From: Agarophyton chilense
Taxonomy: Eukaryota > Rhodophyta > Florideophyceae > Gracilariales > Gracilariaceae
Length of the DNA: 64,000 bases
Assembly: GCA_030374765.1 (NCBI GenBank)
Contig: JARGXX010000073.1
Span: 310,001 to 374,000, forward strand
Direction of reading: 5' to 3'
The first letter of the stretch is position 1. Each line of letters starts with the position of its first letter. Below, piece after piece: positions 23,367 through 33,539 of this stretch. The translations under genes and the position numbers were made by a program. Below the pieces are notes generated by a model. That model was not told the origin of the DNA. It searched no databases and saw only the letters and a program-made list of their open reading frames with translations.

Positions 23367-25306
23367 CCGACCTCGCTGCCGGTCTAAGGACCGTCGTCTA
23401 CGAGCGTTTCACTGAAGGATACGCCAAGGAGTGGGTGGCGGAGGGCAAGATGGTGTCCTCTGCCTTCACGACGTGGACGGGCGATGGAAGCGGACGGAAG
23501 GCGCGGTTCGTTATCAACTTATCGCGTCAGAGCGAACATTGGCCCAAGCAAGGTGTGCGCATGGAAACGTTGACGTCTTTCGCGCTGCAGCTGGAGAAAG
23601 GAGACCATCTCATGTCGTTCGACATCAAAGGCGGCTACCGTCAACTCCGCCTGCATCCCGACATGAAGGACTTCTTCATCTTCCGCTACAACAACAACAA
23701 GTACTACCGCTGCGTGGCGCTCCCCTTCGGTTGGGGGCCGTCCGCGCGCTGGTTCACCAAGCTGATGCGTCCGCTTGTGCGCTACGTCCGCGATCGACTG
23801 CGGTGGCGAATACTACCCTACATCGACGATTTCCTGCTGGCACCGGCGGCACCGGGAGTTGCGTCCACGCCGGCTGATTGCGCGCGGGCGCGGGCGACGT
23901 TGAGCGACGTTCTGGCGTCGCTGGGGCTCTCTCGGCACCCCACAAAGGGCTGCTGGTCGCGCTCGCAGCGGCTCGACCACCTGGGCGTGCACGCCGATAC
24001 GGTCGCGATGCGCATCTACGTTGCGGACCAGAAGGTCGCGCGCGTGCGGCGCCTGGCGGAGAAGCTCCTTGCAGTTGCGCGGAGGAATCGGAGGCTCGTG
24101 CCTCTGCGTCTCCTTCGACACTTTTGCGGCGTTTGCGTCTCTCTCGGCCTCGCTCTGCCTCTCGCTCGCTTCTACAGTCGGTCACTGTATTTCGACATGG
24201 CCGCCGCCGAGCGAGAGGAGCGTGGGCAAAGTCCGCAGCGACGCGAGCAGAAACCGACGTGGGGCGAGCTTGTAAGAGCCGCGGAGGCCGTGGCGAGTGG
24301 AGCGACCAACTTCCGCTGTATGCCGCTAATTTCGGTTGATGGAGCTCCTCGGGGAGGTGCGACTCCCCTTCGGCGGGCCCCTGCCAGGGTGCGACTCTCG
24401 CGCCAGTCGCTGCGCGACTTGCACTTTTGGCGGTCGATGACGCGCGGTGAGAGCCGCGATTTGCGTCCGGCGCGCCCGGCGCTCACGCTTCACAGCGACG
24501 CCGCAGATGTTGGGTACGGCGGCACTCTTGGTACTGACAAGATGGCAGGCTCGCCTGGGCAATGGACAGCGCAAGGCTTCTGGACGGCGGAGGACCGCTT
24601 GCACTCCATCACGTTGCGCGAGTTGCGGGCGGTCCGCCTCCCACTGGAGCGCTCCTTCGCGCGCTACGTCAACAAGCCGAGCGTGCGGCAGCTGCTTCTG
24701 CACGAGGACAACGCGGCCGTCGTCTACGTCATCAACGCCATGGTAAGCTCTTCCAAGCCGATGATGAGCGAGCTCCGGCGGCTGCACCGTCTCATGACTG
24801 CCCTCGGAGTTTTTATCGAAGCGCGCTGGCTCCCTTCGGCTGTCAACCGCTACACCGACGCCCTGTCCCGCACACGGGACCCGGGCGACCTGCGAGCGAC
24901 GGAGCGGGTGGTAGCATCCACCAAGATGGAGCACAAGCTGGATTCCGTCGTCTTCGCCGACCGTCTGCTGGGCGACACCTACCCGGCGCGCCGTCGTTAC
25001 CTGGCTACGCAGATGGCAGAGCCTTGGGACGATGGGCGAGCCAGACTGTGGAACCCGCCGTTCGACCTTTTGCCCCAAGTCCTCCACAAGATCCAAGCGG
25101 AACACGCCAGCGGAGTGTTGCTGGCGCCCTACTGGCCAGCCCAGCCCTGGTTCCGTCAGCTCGAGCAGCTATCCAGCGCGCTCGACGTATTGTTGCCATG
25201 CCCGGACCAGCCCCTGCTACGGGGCGCCCGGCGCGTCAACCCGAATGGGAACCTAGTCGTCGCAAGAATCAACTTCGGGACGCCTTTTCCACAGGCATCC
25301 GCATGA
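23330..25306 (+). CDS. D2 reverse transcriptase-RNase H
   Basis: The open frame starts after a TAA at 23327-23329. The first ATG is at 23450, but the RT-like text already begins upstream (YAKEWVAEGKMVSSAF corresponds to the segment before the first conserved RT block). RT motifs: RFVINLSRQSEHW, SFDIKGGYRQLRLHP, LPFGWGPSARWF and the catalytic YIDD at about 23819-23830. RNase H follows at 24480-24880 with LHSDAADVGYGG, ITLRELRAV, HEDNAAVVYVI and YTDALSR. The product copies element RNA into DNA. The lack of a good upstream ATG suggests it is made as an ORF1 fusion by -1 frameshifting. It ends with TGA overlapping the recombinase start as ATGA. Confidence 0.88.
   Translation, partial: EEKSEEDRAYALTDLAAGLRTVVYERFTEGYAKEWVAEGKMVSSAFTTWTGDGSGRKARFVINLSRQSEHWPKQGVRMETLTSFALQLEKGDHLMSFDIKGGYRQLRLHPDMKDFFIFRYNNNKYYRCVALPFGWGPSARWFTKLMRPLVRYVRDRLRWRILPYIDDFLLAPAAPGVASTPADCARARATLSDVLASLGLSRHPTKGCWSRSQRLDHLGVHADTVAMRIYVADQKVARVRRLAEKLLAVARRNRRLVPLRLLRHFCGVCVSLGLALPLARFYSRSLYFDMAAAEREERGQSPQRREQKPTWGELVRAAEAVASGATNFRCMPLISVDGAPRGGATPLRRAPARVRLSRQSLRDLHFWRSMTRGESRDLRPARPALTLHSDAADVGYGGTLGTDKMAGSPGQWTAQGFWTAEDRLHSITLRELRAVRLPLERSFARYVNKPSVRQLLLHEDNAAVVYVINAMVSSSKPMMSELRRLHRLMTALGVFIEARWLPSAVNRYTDALSRTRDPGDLRATERVVASTKMEHKLDSVVFADRLLGDTYPARRRYLATQMAEPWDDGRARLWNPPFDLLPQVLHKIQAEHASGVLLAPYWPAQPWFRQLEQLSSALDVLLPCPDQPLLRGARRVNPNGNLVVARINFGTPFPQASA
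23334..23340 (+). promoter_or_regulatory. Candidate -1 frameshift site (A6G) between D2 ORF1 and RT
   Basis: AAAAAAG lies inside the 37-nt window (23330-23366) where ORF1 and the RT frame are both open. In the ORF1 frame the codons are AAA AAA GCG, and a slip of one base back at the second AAA enters the RT frame. This is not a perfect X-XXY-YYZ arrangement in the zero frame, so the call is a candidate only. Confidence 0.4.
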
Positions 25307-26289
25307 CCGTCCTCGCGGCGACGGGCGAACACTCGGTGACGGGCGGTGCTGCCGAGGCTGCTAGGCTGTTGTCCGTGGACACCTGGGCGGCCAGCACGTT
25401 GGACAATCGCATTAGCCAGCTGCGTGCGTGGCTGGCCTTCTTCGATGAAGAAGACCGTTGCCCCCTTCCGGCTACCAAAGGGGACGTGCTCGCTTACGTC
25501 GGCTTCTTGTCCTTGTCTGGTCGGATCTCTCCCGCGTCGCTGCCGCAGTACATCACTGCAATATCGCGCTACCACGAGCTGCACCACCTTCGGACTCCAA
25601 CGCAGACCCCGCTCGTGCGCGCACTGGTCCGCGCCTACCGACGGCGGCACGGGGCCAAGTCGGCAACGGAACCTATGCGCATTGGGTGTCTGGCGTCCTT
25701 CGTCCATCGCGTGGTACGTTGCGGCATGGCGTGCGCTTCTGTCGTGGAGGTGGGGCACTGCGCGGCTGTGGTCTTCGCGTTTGTCTTCCAACTTCGCTCC
25801 GTCTCCCTTCGGTTCATCACCGCAGCCGATGTACAGGTCGGCTCAAAGTGTGTCTCCATCACAATCACTAAGCGGAAGGGCCACACGATTCCTCGTCCTC
25901 TCTGCCTCGACTACCCTGGTAACCCTGCGTGGACTACCGACAACCCGACCGCTCTGTTTGAGAAGTGGCGCACATTCCGTCCGGCTACCCCGGGCTTCTT
26001 CGATGTATCCTCGCAGCCTACGCTTGGTGGCGCGAGCTTGCAGTCTAGCTTGGATGTGGCCCTTCGACTGACCCGCACGTCAGCTCCGCCGTGCTGCATC
26101 TACAAGGGCCATAGATTGCGTGTCGGTGGTTATAACGAGCTTCGCAACCTTGGATTGCCTGGCGACTGGGTCATGCGGCGCCTGGACTGGGCTTCGGAAC
26201 TTATTTTCTGCACATACCTGGACACTCGGATTTCTGTCACCCACCATTCGTATTGGTTCTTTGGTCACATGAGACCTTCGTCGACGTGA
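25303..26289 (+). CDS. D2 tyrosine recombinase
   Basis: A 328-residue frame whose ATG overlaps the RT stop as ATGA, suggesting coupled translation. The N-terminal half is the helical core-binding region (TWAASTLDNRISQLRAWLAFFD). The catalytic half has the first Arg in FQLRSVSLRF, a basic beta-strand ITKRKGHTIPR, the HxxR box in GHRLRVGG, and a tyrosine in FCTYLDTR placed like the nucleophile after W-x-S. These are the R...HxxR...Y residues of the family, which joins the circular cDNA to genomic DNA by strand exchange. Length fits the family and there are no breaks, so the enzyme could be active. Confidence 0.88.
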   Translation: MTVLAATGEHSVTGGAAEAARLLSVDTWAASTLDNRISQLRAWLAFFDEEDRCPLPATKGDVLAYVGFLSLSGRISPASLPQYITAISRYHELHHLRTPTQTPLVRALVRAYRRRHGAKSATEPMRIGCLASFVHRVVRCGMACASVVEVGHCAAVVFAFVFQLRSVSLRFITAADVQVGSKCVSITITKRKGHTIPRPLCLDYPGNPAWTTDNPTALFEKWRTFRPATPGFFDVSSQPTLGGASLQSSLDVALRLTRTSAPPCCIYKGHRLRVGGYNELRNLGLPGDWVMRRLDWASELIFCTYLDTRISVTHHSYWFFGHMRPSST

Positions 26290-26318
26290 CCATCTCCACT
26301 CTACTTTGGTCTTCATTC

Positions 26319-26471
26319 TAATGTACACTTGTGTATAGTTGCGAAGACTCACGGGGAATAGAGAGCTGCTGTAATGACTGTCAGCATGCCGCTCGTCCTG
26401 GCCGCGCGGCGCATTTAAGCACGCCTGAGCAGCCGAGACGCGCGTCGCCTATACCGGTATGTCTTTCCCTC
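26319..26471 (+). repeat. Right 153-bp direct repeat of D2
   Basis: Same length and orientation as the left repeat, 29 bp after the recombinase stop. It ends TGTCTTTCCCTC and is followed by a C-rich stretch. There is little room for a separate B1 segment, as found in split-repeat elements, between the last stop codon and this repeat. Confidence 0.9.
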
Positions 26472-26642
26472 CCCCCCACCTCTCCCCTACACAGTGTACC
26501 GAGTCAACATGTCAATTCTCTCTCTGAGAATCTGCGATTCTTCCAGTCAACGAAAATCTTACTTTCGTCGATATCCTTAGTTTTCAGTAAACAGTACATT
26601 TGTCTTCATGCAACTTAAAATAGTTTTAAAGTTGTTGGATAC

Positions 26643-26736
26643 TGTGAGTGAAAAGCACTGATCGTTCTCTTTACTTCGTGTTCGCCGTTTTCGCTGTATC
26701 TTATCTACTGTTCCATTCACTTTAATACTGTTTGAC
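26643..26736 (-). repeat. 3' LTR of C1 (94 bp)
   Basis: On the plus strand it starts TGTGAGTGAA and ends CTGTTTGACA. It aligns with 31138-31231 without gaps over 94 positions, sharing GCACTGATCGTTCTCT and CTTATCTACTGTT. TG...CA limits and the adjacent GATAC support the ends. Confidence 0.85.
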
Positions 26737-27475
26737 ATCAAAAAAATGCGGTGCAGCAAGTGTTCCTGGTGTTGTTTCACAGTCCTTGGTTGGCGCAACA
26801 CATTTCGATGTGGGTCGAGGTGTTACGTTAAGCGCTGTGCGAGGTTGTTGGAAACGACCGCGTTGGAGGGGCTTGGTGAAGATTTCGGCCTTCATGGTGG
26901 CTTTCGGTATGCGGTGCAGTATTATGGTTTCGTTTGCGACGTGGTGTTGTAGATAGTTTTGGTGTATTTGAATATATTTTCTTTGTTTGGTTGGGGCTTG
27001 ATTCTCCACTATTACGATGGCCGAGAAACTATCTATATAATGAGGTGTGCTCGCTGATAGTGGTAATTGTGCCTCGCGAAGAAGATTGGCAAGCCATTTA
27101 GTATCTCTCGTTGCAGCTGTTGCGGTTATGTATTCCGTTTCTGTGGTGAATAGGGCTACCATTTTCTGCTTTATAGAGGGCCAAGTTATCGGCGTCATAC
27201 GCATGCAGTGGACGGTGCCGGATATGGACGTGCGGTTTTTGGAGTTTCCATGGTCTGCATCGCTAAAGACCTGGAGTGAGGGTTTCGATATTGCTGTCTG
27301 CTATTGATACGGAATGAAGAGACCATTTGTCTTTGTTTTCCTTGAGGTATCTAAGCAAGCATTTGAGAGCTTCATGATGGTGGAATTGTGGGCCTGCCAT
27401 GTCTTTGGCGAGGCAGTCGGTAACGTATTTGATATCAGGTCGGGTGCTGTCGGTAACATGAAGGAGTTCGCCCAT
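26737..27475 (-). pseudogene. RNase H and RT end of C1
   Basis: The piece 27475-27263 has STRPDIKYVTDCLAKDM, the copia RT-RNase H linker. The piece 27204-26722 has TTETEYITATAATRDTKWL, a connecting stretch with NQAPTKQRKYIQIHQNY and ending AEIFTKPL, the standard copia RNase H C-terminus. The two pieces are in different frames. The enzyme would degrade the RNA strand during cDNA synthesis. Confidence 0.85.
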
Positions 27476-28580
27476 ATTTCGCCGGTGTCATGTGTTTTCC
27501 GACGTTGTGAGGCGTTTTGATGGGTGTTTGTTAATCAAATATAGCCATGTTGTTCTACGGAGTGTTTTTCGGGGTACCATCCTGCATTTTAGTTTGTTGA
27601 AGTAATATTTCGATGGCTTCTGGTTGCGATATGCGAATGCCTTGCTTGGTTATGGTGATCGTCTAGTTCGAAAAGCGCGTTGGCATGTCCAGGCGTTTGA
27701 CTTTGTATTTCTGTAAGAGTTACTGGTACAGGTCGTTGATGATGACTTATGTGGGCGAGTACGAGAAAGTCTCCTGTTCTAGTGTTGACGATAACGTATC
27801 TGGTTTTCGTCCGTTTTGAGTATATGCAGGGGTATTGTTCTGATGGTTGTATCCCAAGAGAGATGAAATAGCGCTTGAGGCCGCGATTGTAGTAGAAAGA
27901 TGCAGGTTGCGAGCCATAAAAATTGCGTTTGAGGTGACCGTATGTGCTTTGGTGTCGATAGAAGCCTTCGAACTCTGGCATTTGGCTGACGTAAACGGGG
28001 CGTGGGTGCGTAAAGATTTCCTGGAGATATGTCGATTTGATATGGAAGTGCTCTATTTGGAGTTTCTGTTCTACGTGTAGAGCCAGGAGCCTGCACTGGG
28101 TCCTGCGATCTGCCCTCTACATTGGAGTTGGTTTTGGATCAAAGTGAGGGCCTGCATTCATGAGATTGCCTCTCAAATTGCATCTCGCTTTTCGTTAGAC
28201 GATGTTGTCTTTCGCTGATCGTTTGTATCTATACAGCATTAATAAGGGAATGAGTGATTCGAGAGGTGGGTGGAATTCTTTGGGGAGCCAGTCGATACTC
28301 TGATTTGCGTCAAGATTTCGGAGTTCGTCATCGTGTGCAGCTTTTCATTGTTGAGTGTCAGGATATTTTTTGGCTTGCTTGAGGTTGTTGGGTGGCGTTT
28401 TTGTGTGCTCTATTTGGTGTGGGGTCTGTTGTTTGTAGTATAGACGTGCCTTAAAGAGCTGAGTGGAGTTGGAACTGGGGTCTGTTCTCTGTTCGAAAGG
28501 ATGAAAACCTACTGCTCTTACTTGTCGGTATGTGTTGGTACGAAGATTTCGTATGAAGGTGTTCTGGAGAGCTGTTGCAT
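27476..28580 (-). pseudogene. Reverse transcriptase of C1, fragmented
   Basis: The minus-strand piece 27981-27589 contains GHLKRNFYGSQPASFYYNRG and SEQYPCIYSK, matching the copia L-x-KALYGLKQAPRAWY and D-x-C-x-Y region, and TRYVIVNTRTGDFLVL stands in the place of the YVDD strand. Upstream pieces (28096 and 28584 leftwards) carry the linker between integrase and RT. Shifts and stops separate the blocks. Confidence 0.7.
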
Positions 28581-28597
28581 ACATGTCTCATGCGGGT

Positions 28598-29376
28598 TCA
28601 GATCGTGGTTTCACTTTTTTTTGGGGCGTATATGTATACGGCACCCAATTGGCAGAAGGTGAAGATGTGCTTGAGATCGAAGATGGTTTTCATTTGGTAT
28701 GACGATGTATCCGTGGTCAAGTGGTGCAGTAGATTGTATTTGAAGATCGTGTCTCTGGCGGCATCTTCCCAGTATGCTTCTGGCAGTCGTGCTGTGTGTA
28801 GTAGAGCTCGTACGAGGTCCATAATGGTTTTTTTCATCCTTTCCGCGATTCCGTTTTCTTGAGGCTGATAGGGGGTGCGGAGGTGATGTGCAATGTTGGG
28901 AGCTTTGTATATAGCTTTGATTCTGTTTGACTTGCTCTCCCTGGCGTTGTCGCTTCTCAAGTCTGGTAGGGGTGTTGCATTTGGTAACTTATGTGGTCTA
29001 GAGTGGAGTGTATATCTGGCGTTATATCTTTGTTGTATTTGAGAAAGGGCGCCATGGCGAATTTGCTTGTGGTGCAAACGAACATGAGCACGTGGTTGAT
29101 AACATGGAGGGAAGTCGGATTGATGGGGCCGCACGTGTCGGAGCTAGTTTGTGTTCTTGTGGGGTAATTGTGATGCTTTCTTTTTATGTGGTGCTAGTTG
29201 ACACTTTGCGTGAGCACATGCGCTGCACGTGAACTTTGTATTTGTTGGGATGTCTGTTGGCATGGTTTGGAGTAACCTTCGGTTGGATGTGATGGCTGGT
29301 TTGTTGGGTGAGCATGGTTTAGCTTAATATGCCAATCGTGTGCTATGAGCTGGACGTTGGTCCTACTTCGTGCCAT
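28598..29376 (-). pseudogene. Integrase of C1
   Basis: The piece 29376-29194 has DWHIKLNHAHPTN, the GAG-pre-integrase zinc region (WH-x-RLGH). The 178-codon piece 29134-28598 holds the core: LRSDNARE supplies the second catalytic Asp, and RTPYQPQENGIAERM supplies the Glu, followed by YWEDAARDTIFKYN. The first Asp would be in another frame near 29150. The frame is open through the last two catalytic residues, so decay is modest. It would insert the cDNA and create the observed 5-bp duplication. Confidence 0.85.
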
Positions 29377-29492
29377 TTTGGGAGTTGGAAAGGTGCAGCA
29401 GTGATTTCGTAATGGTTTTTCGTTGTGGTGGAGCTGTCCTGGGTGGGTTTTGGTTGCGATGAGGTAGTTGGTTTTTTTATTCGTTGTGAAAT

Positions 29493-30155
29493 CTAAACAA
29501 TTTGGGTTTGTTGTACGTGATGTTTGGGGTTGCGTGCACGATATGGGATTGGAAAGACCCTTTCTTTGTGAGCTTCAGCTGGGTTTAAAACGTTAATTGT
29601 GACAGTGTATAGATAATTTGTCCAGGGTCCCCTAGCTAGGAGTACCGGCGGTTTTCGAGTTGTCTCGTATATATATTCTCGCCTTTTTGTGAAAGGTACT
29701 AATCCGTAGCGTGTTCTCCGATCTTTGCCTGATAAGAGGTTTTGTCGCAGGTGTGGGCTTGCTACGGCGTGAGTGTGGATGGTTTTATTTCTGTTCATGT
29801 TCAGTTGGATTGCTTCACGTTGTTTGCGAAGCGTCTGGTGATCGGCAGTTGAATGTGTTAGAATTGATGTGTGAAGCAGTTTCGTGGATGGGGTCGGTTG
29901 TGACATGTGTGTGGGATGCGCTCCGCTATCAAGCAGAAATGTTCTGGTTGGCTCTGTGTTCTTTTCGGATACTACATCGACTGTGTTGTCGCAGGGTTGC
30001 ATTGGATGCTGAGTCGGGTGATATCTGTGTTGCACTGGGTGATGCTGATGCTGACTTGGGTGTGACGCGGGGGTAGTTTCTGCCAGCATGTAATTAAATA
30101 GTGCTGTGGGTTTGGTTTGTCGATATGTGAGTTGGATTTGATCCTGGCACTGCAA
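29493..30155 (-). pseudogene. Gag end and protease of C1
   Basis: A 220-codon minus-strand frame. LLDSGAHPTHM at about 29895-29925 matches the copia protease signature D-S-G-A-x-x-H, with the catalytic Asp intact. The part before it (CQDQIQLTY onwards) is His/Pro/Thr rich and probably the Gag C-terminus. The part after leads toward the pre-integrase region but is interrupted. Confidence 0.7.
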
Positions 30156-31137
30156 GTCAGTGTGCTTGAATTGTATAACTAGCGCTTTTTGATAAGAGCA
30201 CTATAGATGAGACGAAAGTCGGCAAATGGGCTGTTGCCTCTGTCCGTAAAACGAGCGTGGTGTGTAGTTGCTACTGGGTGGTCCATAGTCTGCGTGAAAT
30301 CTCGGCGAGGGTTGAGTGAGTATACCAGGTGATGAAATTGCTCGATAAAGGTTTTCAAGTGCTCTGAAAACCGTGATGAAGTTCTACACGGTGGTGAGTT
30401 CGTTCAAAAGTATTTCTCCTAAGATCGATGTAAGTGAGTCTTCATTTTTCAATCCATATATCATGAGTTAGATGATGGTGTCTTTTTTCGGCTATGATTG
30501 GGTACCGTGTTGGAACCATCTTCTTGCGCATTGCATTTTCTATTGGAAATAGTCGTCGTATTTTAAAACGTGGGAGCGTTCTATTCTTATGGCTTCGGAC
30601 TTTAAACATTGGCGGTCTTTTTTGGTTGATTCGTTAATGTATGCGATAAACCTCCGAATGAAATCCCACGGGGTGGGTTTTTTTTGAAACAAGCCTTAAT
30701 CCCAATATTTCTGTACATACTCTGCAGCAGACGGCCAAAAAAGCGTTTTTTCTTGGTATCGAATGTTTACCATCCTGTTCGGTTTTGTCAAAAGGCTGGG
30801 TTTCCCAGAATCTGCTAAAGTGCGTCTGTTTTCGCCGCATAAGATTTAATGGCAAGGAACCACATGGCGTATTTCTTGTTATCAAGTGCCAAAATACGAT
30901 GCGTTTTGTCTGAATCCATTATAATTAGGATTTGTAAGATGTGGTGTAGGGTAGTATTGTGCAGTAGGTGGGTGTCGTTATGAGATGTGATAGCGATTAA
31001 GTATAGATTTTGTATTAAAGGGTCCAGGCGTAGCTCTAATCCCTGGCGCGGTGAAAAGCGGGGGTTTGGGGATCCGTGTTGTTTTAGTGGGCGGGGGGTG
31101 GAGTGGGGGTGTTATGGTCTGTGTTAGGCTCATTCCA
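30156..31137 (-). pseudogene. Gag N-terminal region and leader of C1
   Basis: Between the 5' LTR and the protease the minus strand has only broken frames (for example 30885-30634). Text near 30460-30290 such as RLTYIDLRRNTFE and FITWYTHSTLAEISRRLW looks like the helical Gag of copia elements. No start codon can be assigned. A primer-binding-like TGGAATGAGCC begins directly next to the LTR at 31137. Confidence 0.45.
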
Positions 31138-31231
31138 TGTGAGTGAAGGCACTGATCGTTCTCTACACTTCGTGTTAGTCGTCGTCATTGTGTCTTATCT
31201 ACTGTTTCATTCACTGTAATGCTGTTTCCCA
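31138..31231 (-). repeat. 5' LTR of C1 (94 bp)
   Basis: On the plus strand it starts TGTGAGTGAA and ends GCTGTTTCCCA, followed directly by the target duplication GATAC. On the minus strand transcription would run from here toward 26643. Confidence 0.85.
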
Positions 31232-31585
31232 GATACTTTTCGGAACGTGTAGATGTCGCGCAATGTCTTTAGAGACAGAAAACAAAGAAATTCGTAGGCT
31301 CTTCGAATATTCGATTCTTTCATCTTTTTTCTACTATCACTAGACATTTCTTGAACTTTTTATTATGCTATTGCAAAAAAGAATAGAGAGCAGCAGTATT
31401 CTTTTCCCAAGAGAATAAACTTTTGTGGGACTGTGGGTTGTAATGTGGGCTACAAGCGTTAATTGTTTTTTATGCATATGATTAACCACAAAGTTCGTCG
31501 TCATACAAAGTCATCAAGCAGAAAAAAAGTGAAGCGAGAGTGGCATAAACCGGGTAAGAGGAGCGGTGAAAAAATGGGAAGTCTT
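31232..31585. other. Host spacer between C1 and C2
   Basis: About 350 bp of AT-rich sequence starting with the GATAC duplication of C1 and ending with GTCTT next to C2. It continues the sequence at 26472-26642, which was split by C1. No gene is visible. Confidence 0.5.
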
Positions 31586-31690
31586 TGTGACGGACAAAGG
31601 TGGTCCTTCTCTTTCCTCTCTGGTGCTACGCCGGTCGGGACTATGTCTAGTACGGTGTTACACGTGTGTGTCTTGTGCGTGCAGTCTAGC
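31586..31690 (-). repeat. 3' LTR of C2
   Basis: Starts TGTGACGGAC on the plus strand and ends CAGTCTAGC, matching 34750-34855. The last base of the TG...CA pair has changed in this copy. Confidence 0.75.
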
Positions 31691-32320
31691 TGTGCTGAAA
31701 AAATGCCATCAGTGTGGGTTGTTTATACAGTCTAGCATCCCCCTGCACGCTGATGGTGTTTTTGGGTTGCTGGAGGTACGATGTTGAGGGCGTCTCGAAG
31801 TCAAGTAAATATCTGTTTCTTGAGCACTTTCTTCAGAATGTCTGCGAGTATGGAAATGTTAGAGGTATGCTGGATAACGGTGCGCTTGGTTTTGACGAGG
31901 TCATGGAGGTAATGTCTGCGGAGGTTAATATACTTCCAATGCCTGGTGGAGGCCGTTTGGTTTGCTACCAAGATGGCAACCTTTTTTTATGTGTAATGGA
32001 GTTGCGGGCTTCTGGGAGTAGCCAATGTTACGTAGCAGTCGGGGCAGCCACATTGTTGGCTGAGCGGCCGCTGACGCCACGAGATACTCTGCTTCGCCTG
32101 TCGAGAGAGCAGCTGTCTTCTGCTTTGTTTATCACCACATGACTGGGCCTTGTGTTCAGATGTGTACTATCCCAGACTATGACTTCCGATCTGACGCATT
32201 TGCGAAATCGACGTCCGCGTATAAAACTAGAGTGGAAGAGAGGGCCTGCTTGTAGAGAATTCCGTGGTTTATTGTGCCTTTGAGGTATTTGAGACAGTAG
32301 CGCAGCTGACCCCAATTACT
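31691..32320 (-). pseudogene. RNase H of C2, decayed
   Basis: On the minus strand around 32140-31990 the text TKQKTAALSTGEAEYLVASA followed by MWLPRLLRNIGYS matches the copia RNase H block K-x-Q-x-x-VALST-x-EAEY. Stops lie directly upstream, and the rest of the domain is unreadable. Confidence 0.65.
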
Positions 32321-33393
32321 TTGTGTTGGAGCTTTCATGTCCGTAGACAGGCGGCTTATAATGTGGGCTATGTCCGGTCTTGGAGAATCAACTATATAGC
32401 AAAGCTCTCCAATTGTTTGGCGGTATGCGAATGCTTTCTCCGTTGGCGGTATTGCAGATTGGTCGTGTGGATTTGTGGGGTTTGGTTCGATGTTTGGAGT
32501 GGGCTTGGGGTAACAGTGGTGAAGGTTGTGTTTTTCAAGGATTGCACGGATGGTGTGAGGTTGGGAGATGTGAATGGCATCGTTCGGGAGTCTTTCAATG
32601 CTCCAATTGAGAAAGAGTTATGGTGCCCCAAGTCGTCGTATCTTGTAACAGGACCGGAGAGTGGCGTAGAGATCATCTATCATGGACTTGAGTGGGGCAA
32701 CCGCTAAGAAGTCATCGATGGTCACTCTGATTGTGATGGGGTCATTTGATGTGGGGCGGAGTAAGAGGAAGGGATCGCTGTCAGTTCGATTGTAGCCTTT
32801 GCTTTTCAGAAATGATGCTAATGTCTCGAAGTACATGTGGGAGGCAGGAGAGAAACCGTACAGGTTTCCTTTTAGTATCCAATCTTGGCCTTTGTGTTTG
32901 TAGGAACCATCGAAGCGCGGGATTTGTCCCACGAATACATATGTGGAGTGTTCATATCGTTCGTGGAGAAATGCGGATGATATATAAAATTGTTCTAGTT
33001 TAAGGTCGAAAGCGGCAGCTAGACACATAAGGAATCTGGTTGAGGGGCGTTCAGTGGTGTAATTTGTCACACAGTCGGTATCGAAGTGTACATGCTGGAT
33101 CATGCGGTTGCCACGCACGTTGCATCTTGCTTTTTGTATTGTTGTAGAGCCGTCATCTGATCGTTTGTAGCGGTAGGTCAATCTCAGTGGAATGGTCTTG
33201 GTTTGTGGTGGTAGTTTAAAGATTGGATCCATTCAATTGTTCCGTGTTTGTCTGGTGTGTCTAGTTCGTCATCATGCGCTAGGGCCCAGTGGTTTGCGTC
33301 GGGGTATCGCTTTGCTTGGGTGGTGGTTTGGGGAGGTAGCGTAATGGGTGTGATGGTAAGAGGAATCGGTTGAAGGATGGGTGATACTGGCAT
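32321..33393 (-). pseudogene. Reverse transcriptase of C2
   Basis: A 204-codon minus-strand frame (33232-32618) covers the copia RT: YKRSDDGSTTIQKARCNVRG, RFLMCLAAAFDLKLEQFYIS with AFLHERYEH, LKGNLYGFSPASHMYFET and VTIDDFLAV, in which the catalytic block reads TIDD. A shifted piece upstream (33393-33184) has the TPDKHGTIEW linker typical of the region before copia RT. The core is open, but the regions before and after are broken. Confidence 0.8.
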
Positions 33394-33539
33394 GAAGGCC
33401 TGTGCATTCCCTCGTGCTTAGTGGTACATAGAGTCGAGATGGTGGAAGTAGCGGCGGAAGTTGATAGAGCGGAGGTGAGTATAATGGTTGGTGCGGAGGT
33501 TGATAGCCATTATACAGGTCGGTGATATGTTATGCATGT

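Larger units (their letters stand above)
22428..26471 (+). mobile_element. D2: apparently complete tyrosine-recombinase retroelement
   Basis: A 4.0-kb GC-rich unit lies between 153-bp direct repeats. It holds ORF1 (gag-like), an RT-RNase H frame and a tyrosine recombinase, all free of stops. The lack of an aspartic protease and of a DDE integrase and the presence of the recombinase place it with DIRS-order elements (Ngaro/PAT side, since the repeats are direct). Base composition differs sharply from the AT-rich flanks. No target duplication is seen, as expected for this mechanism. The repeats differ at five positions by eye, so insertion is not brand new. Confidence 0.85.
26643..31231 (-). 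mobile_element. C1: Ty1/copia element, complete but mutated
   Basis: The unit is bounded by 94-bp LTRs and by perfect 5-bp target duplications GATAC at 26638-26642 and 31232-31236. On the minus strand the order is gag, protease, integrase, RT, RNase H, which is the copia order (integrase before RT). Each gene has stops or shifts. The length of 4589 bp is usual for a copia element, although the LTRs are unusually short. Confidence 0.88.

Noticed and set aside
23878-25105. Long overlapping frames on both strands inside D2 (for example 24326-25105 minus and 24562-25302 plus)
   Set aside because: GC-rich sequence with few stops gives shadow frames; only the frame with RT and RNase H motifs shows protein-like conservation. 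The 24562 frame is genuine only from 25303 on, where the recombinase starts.
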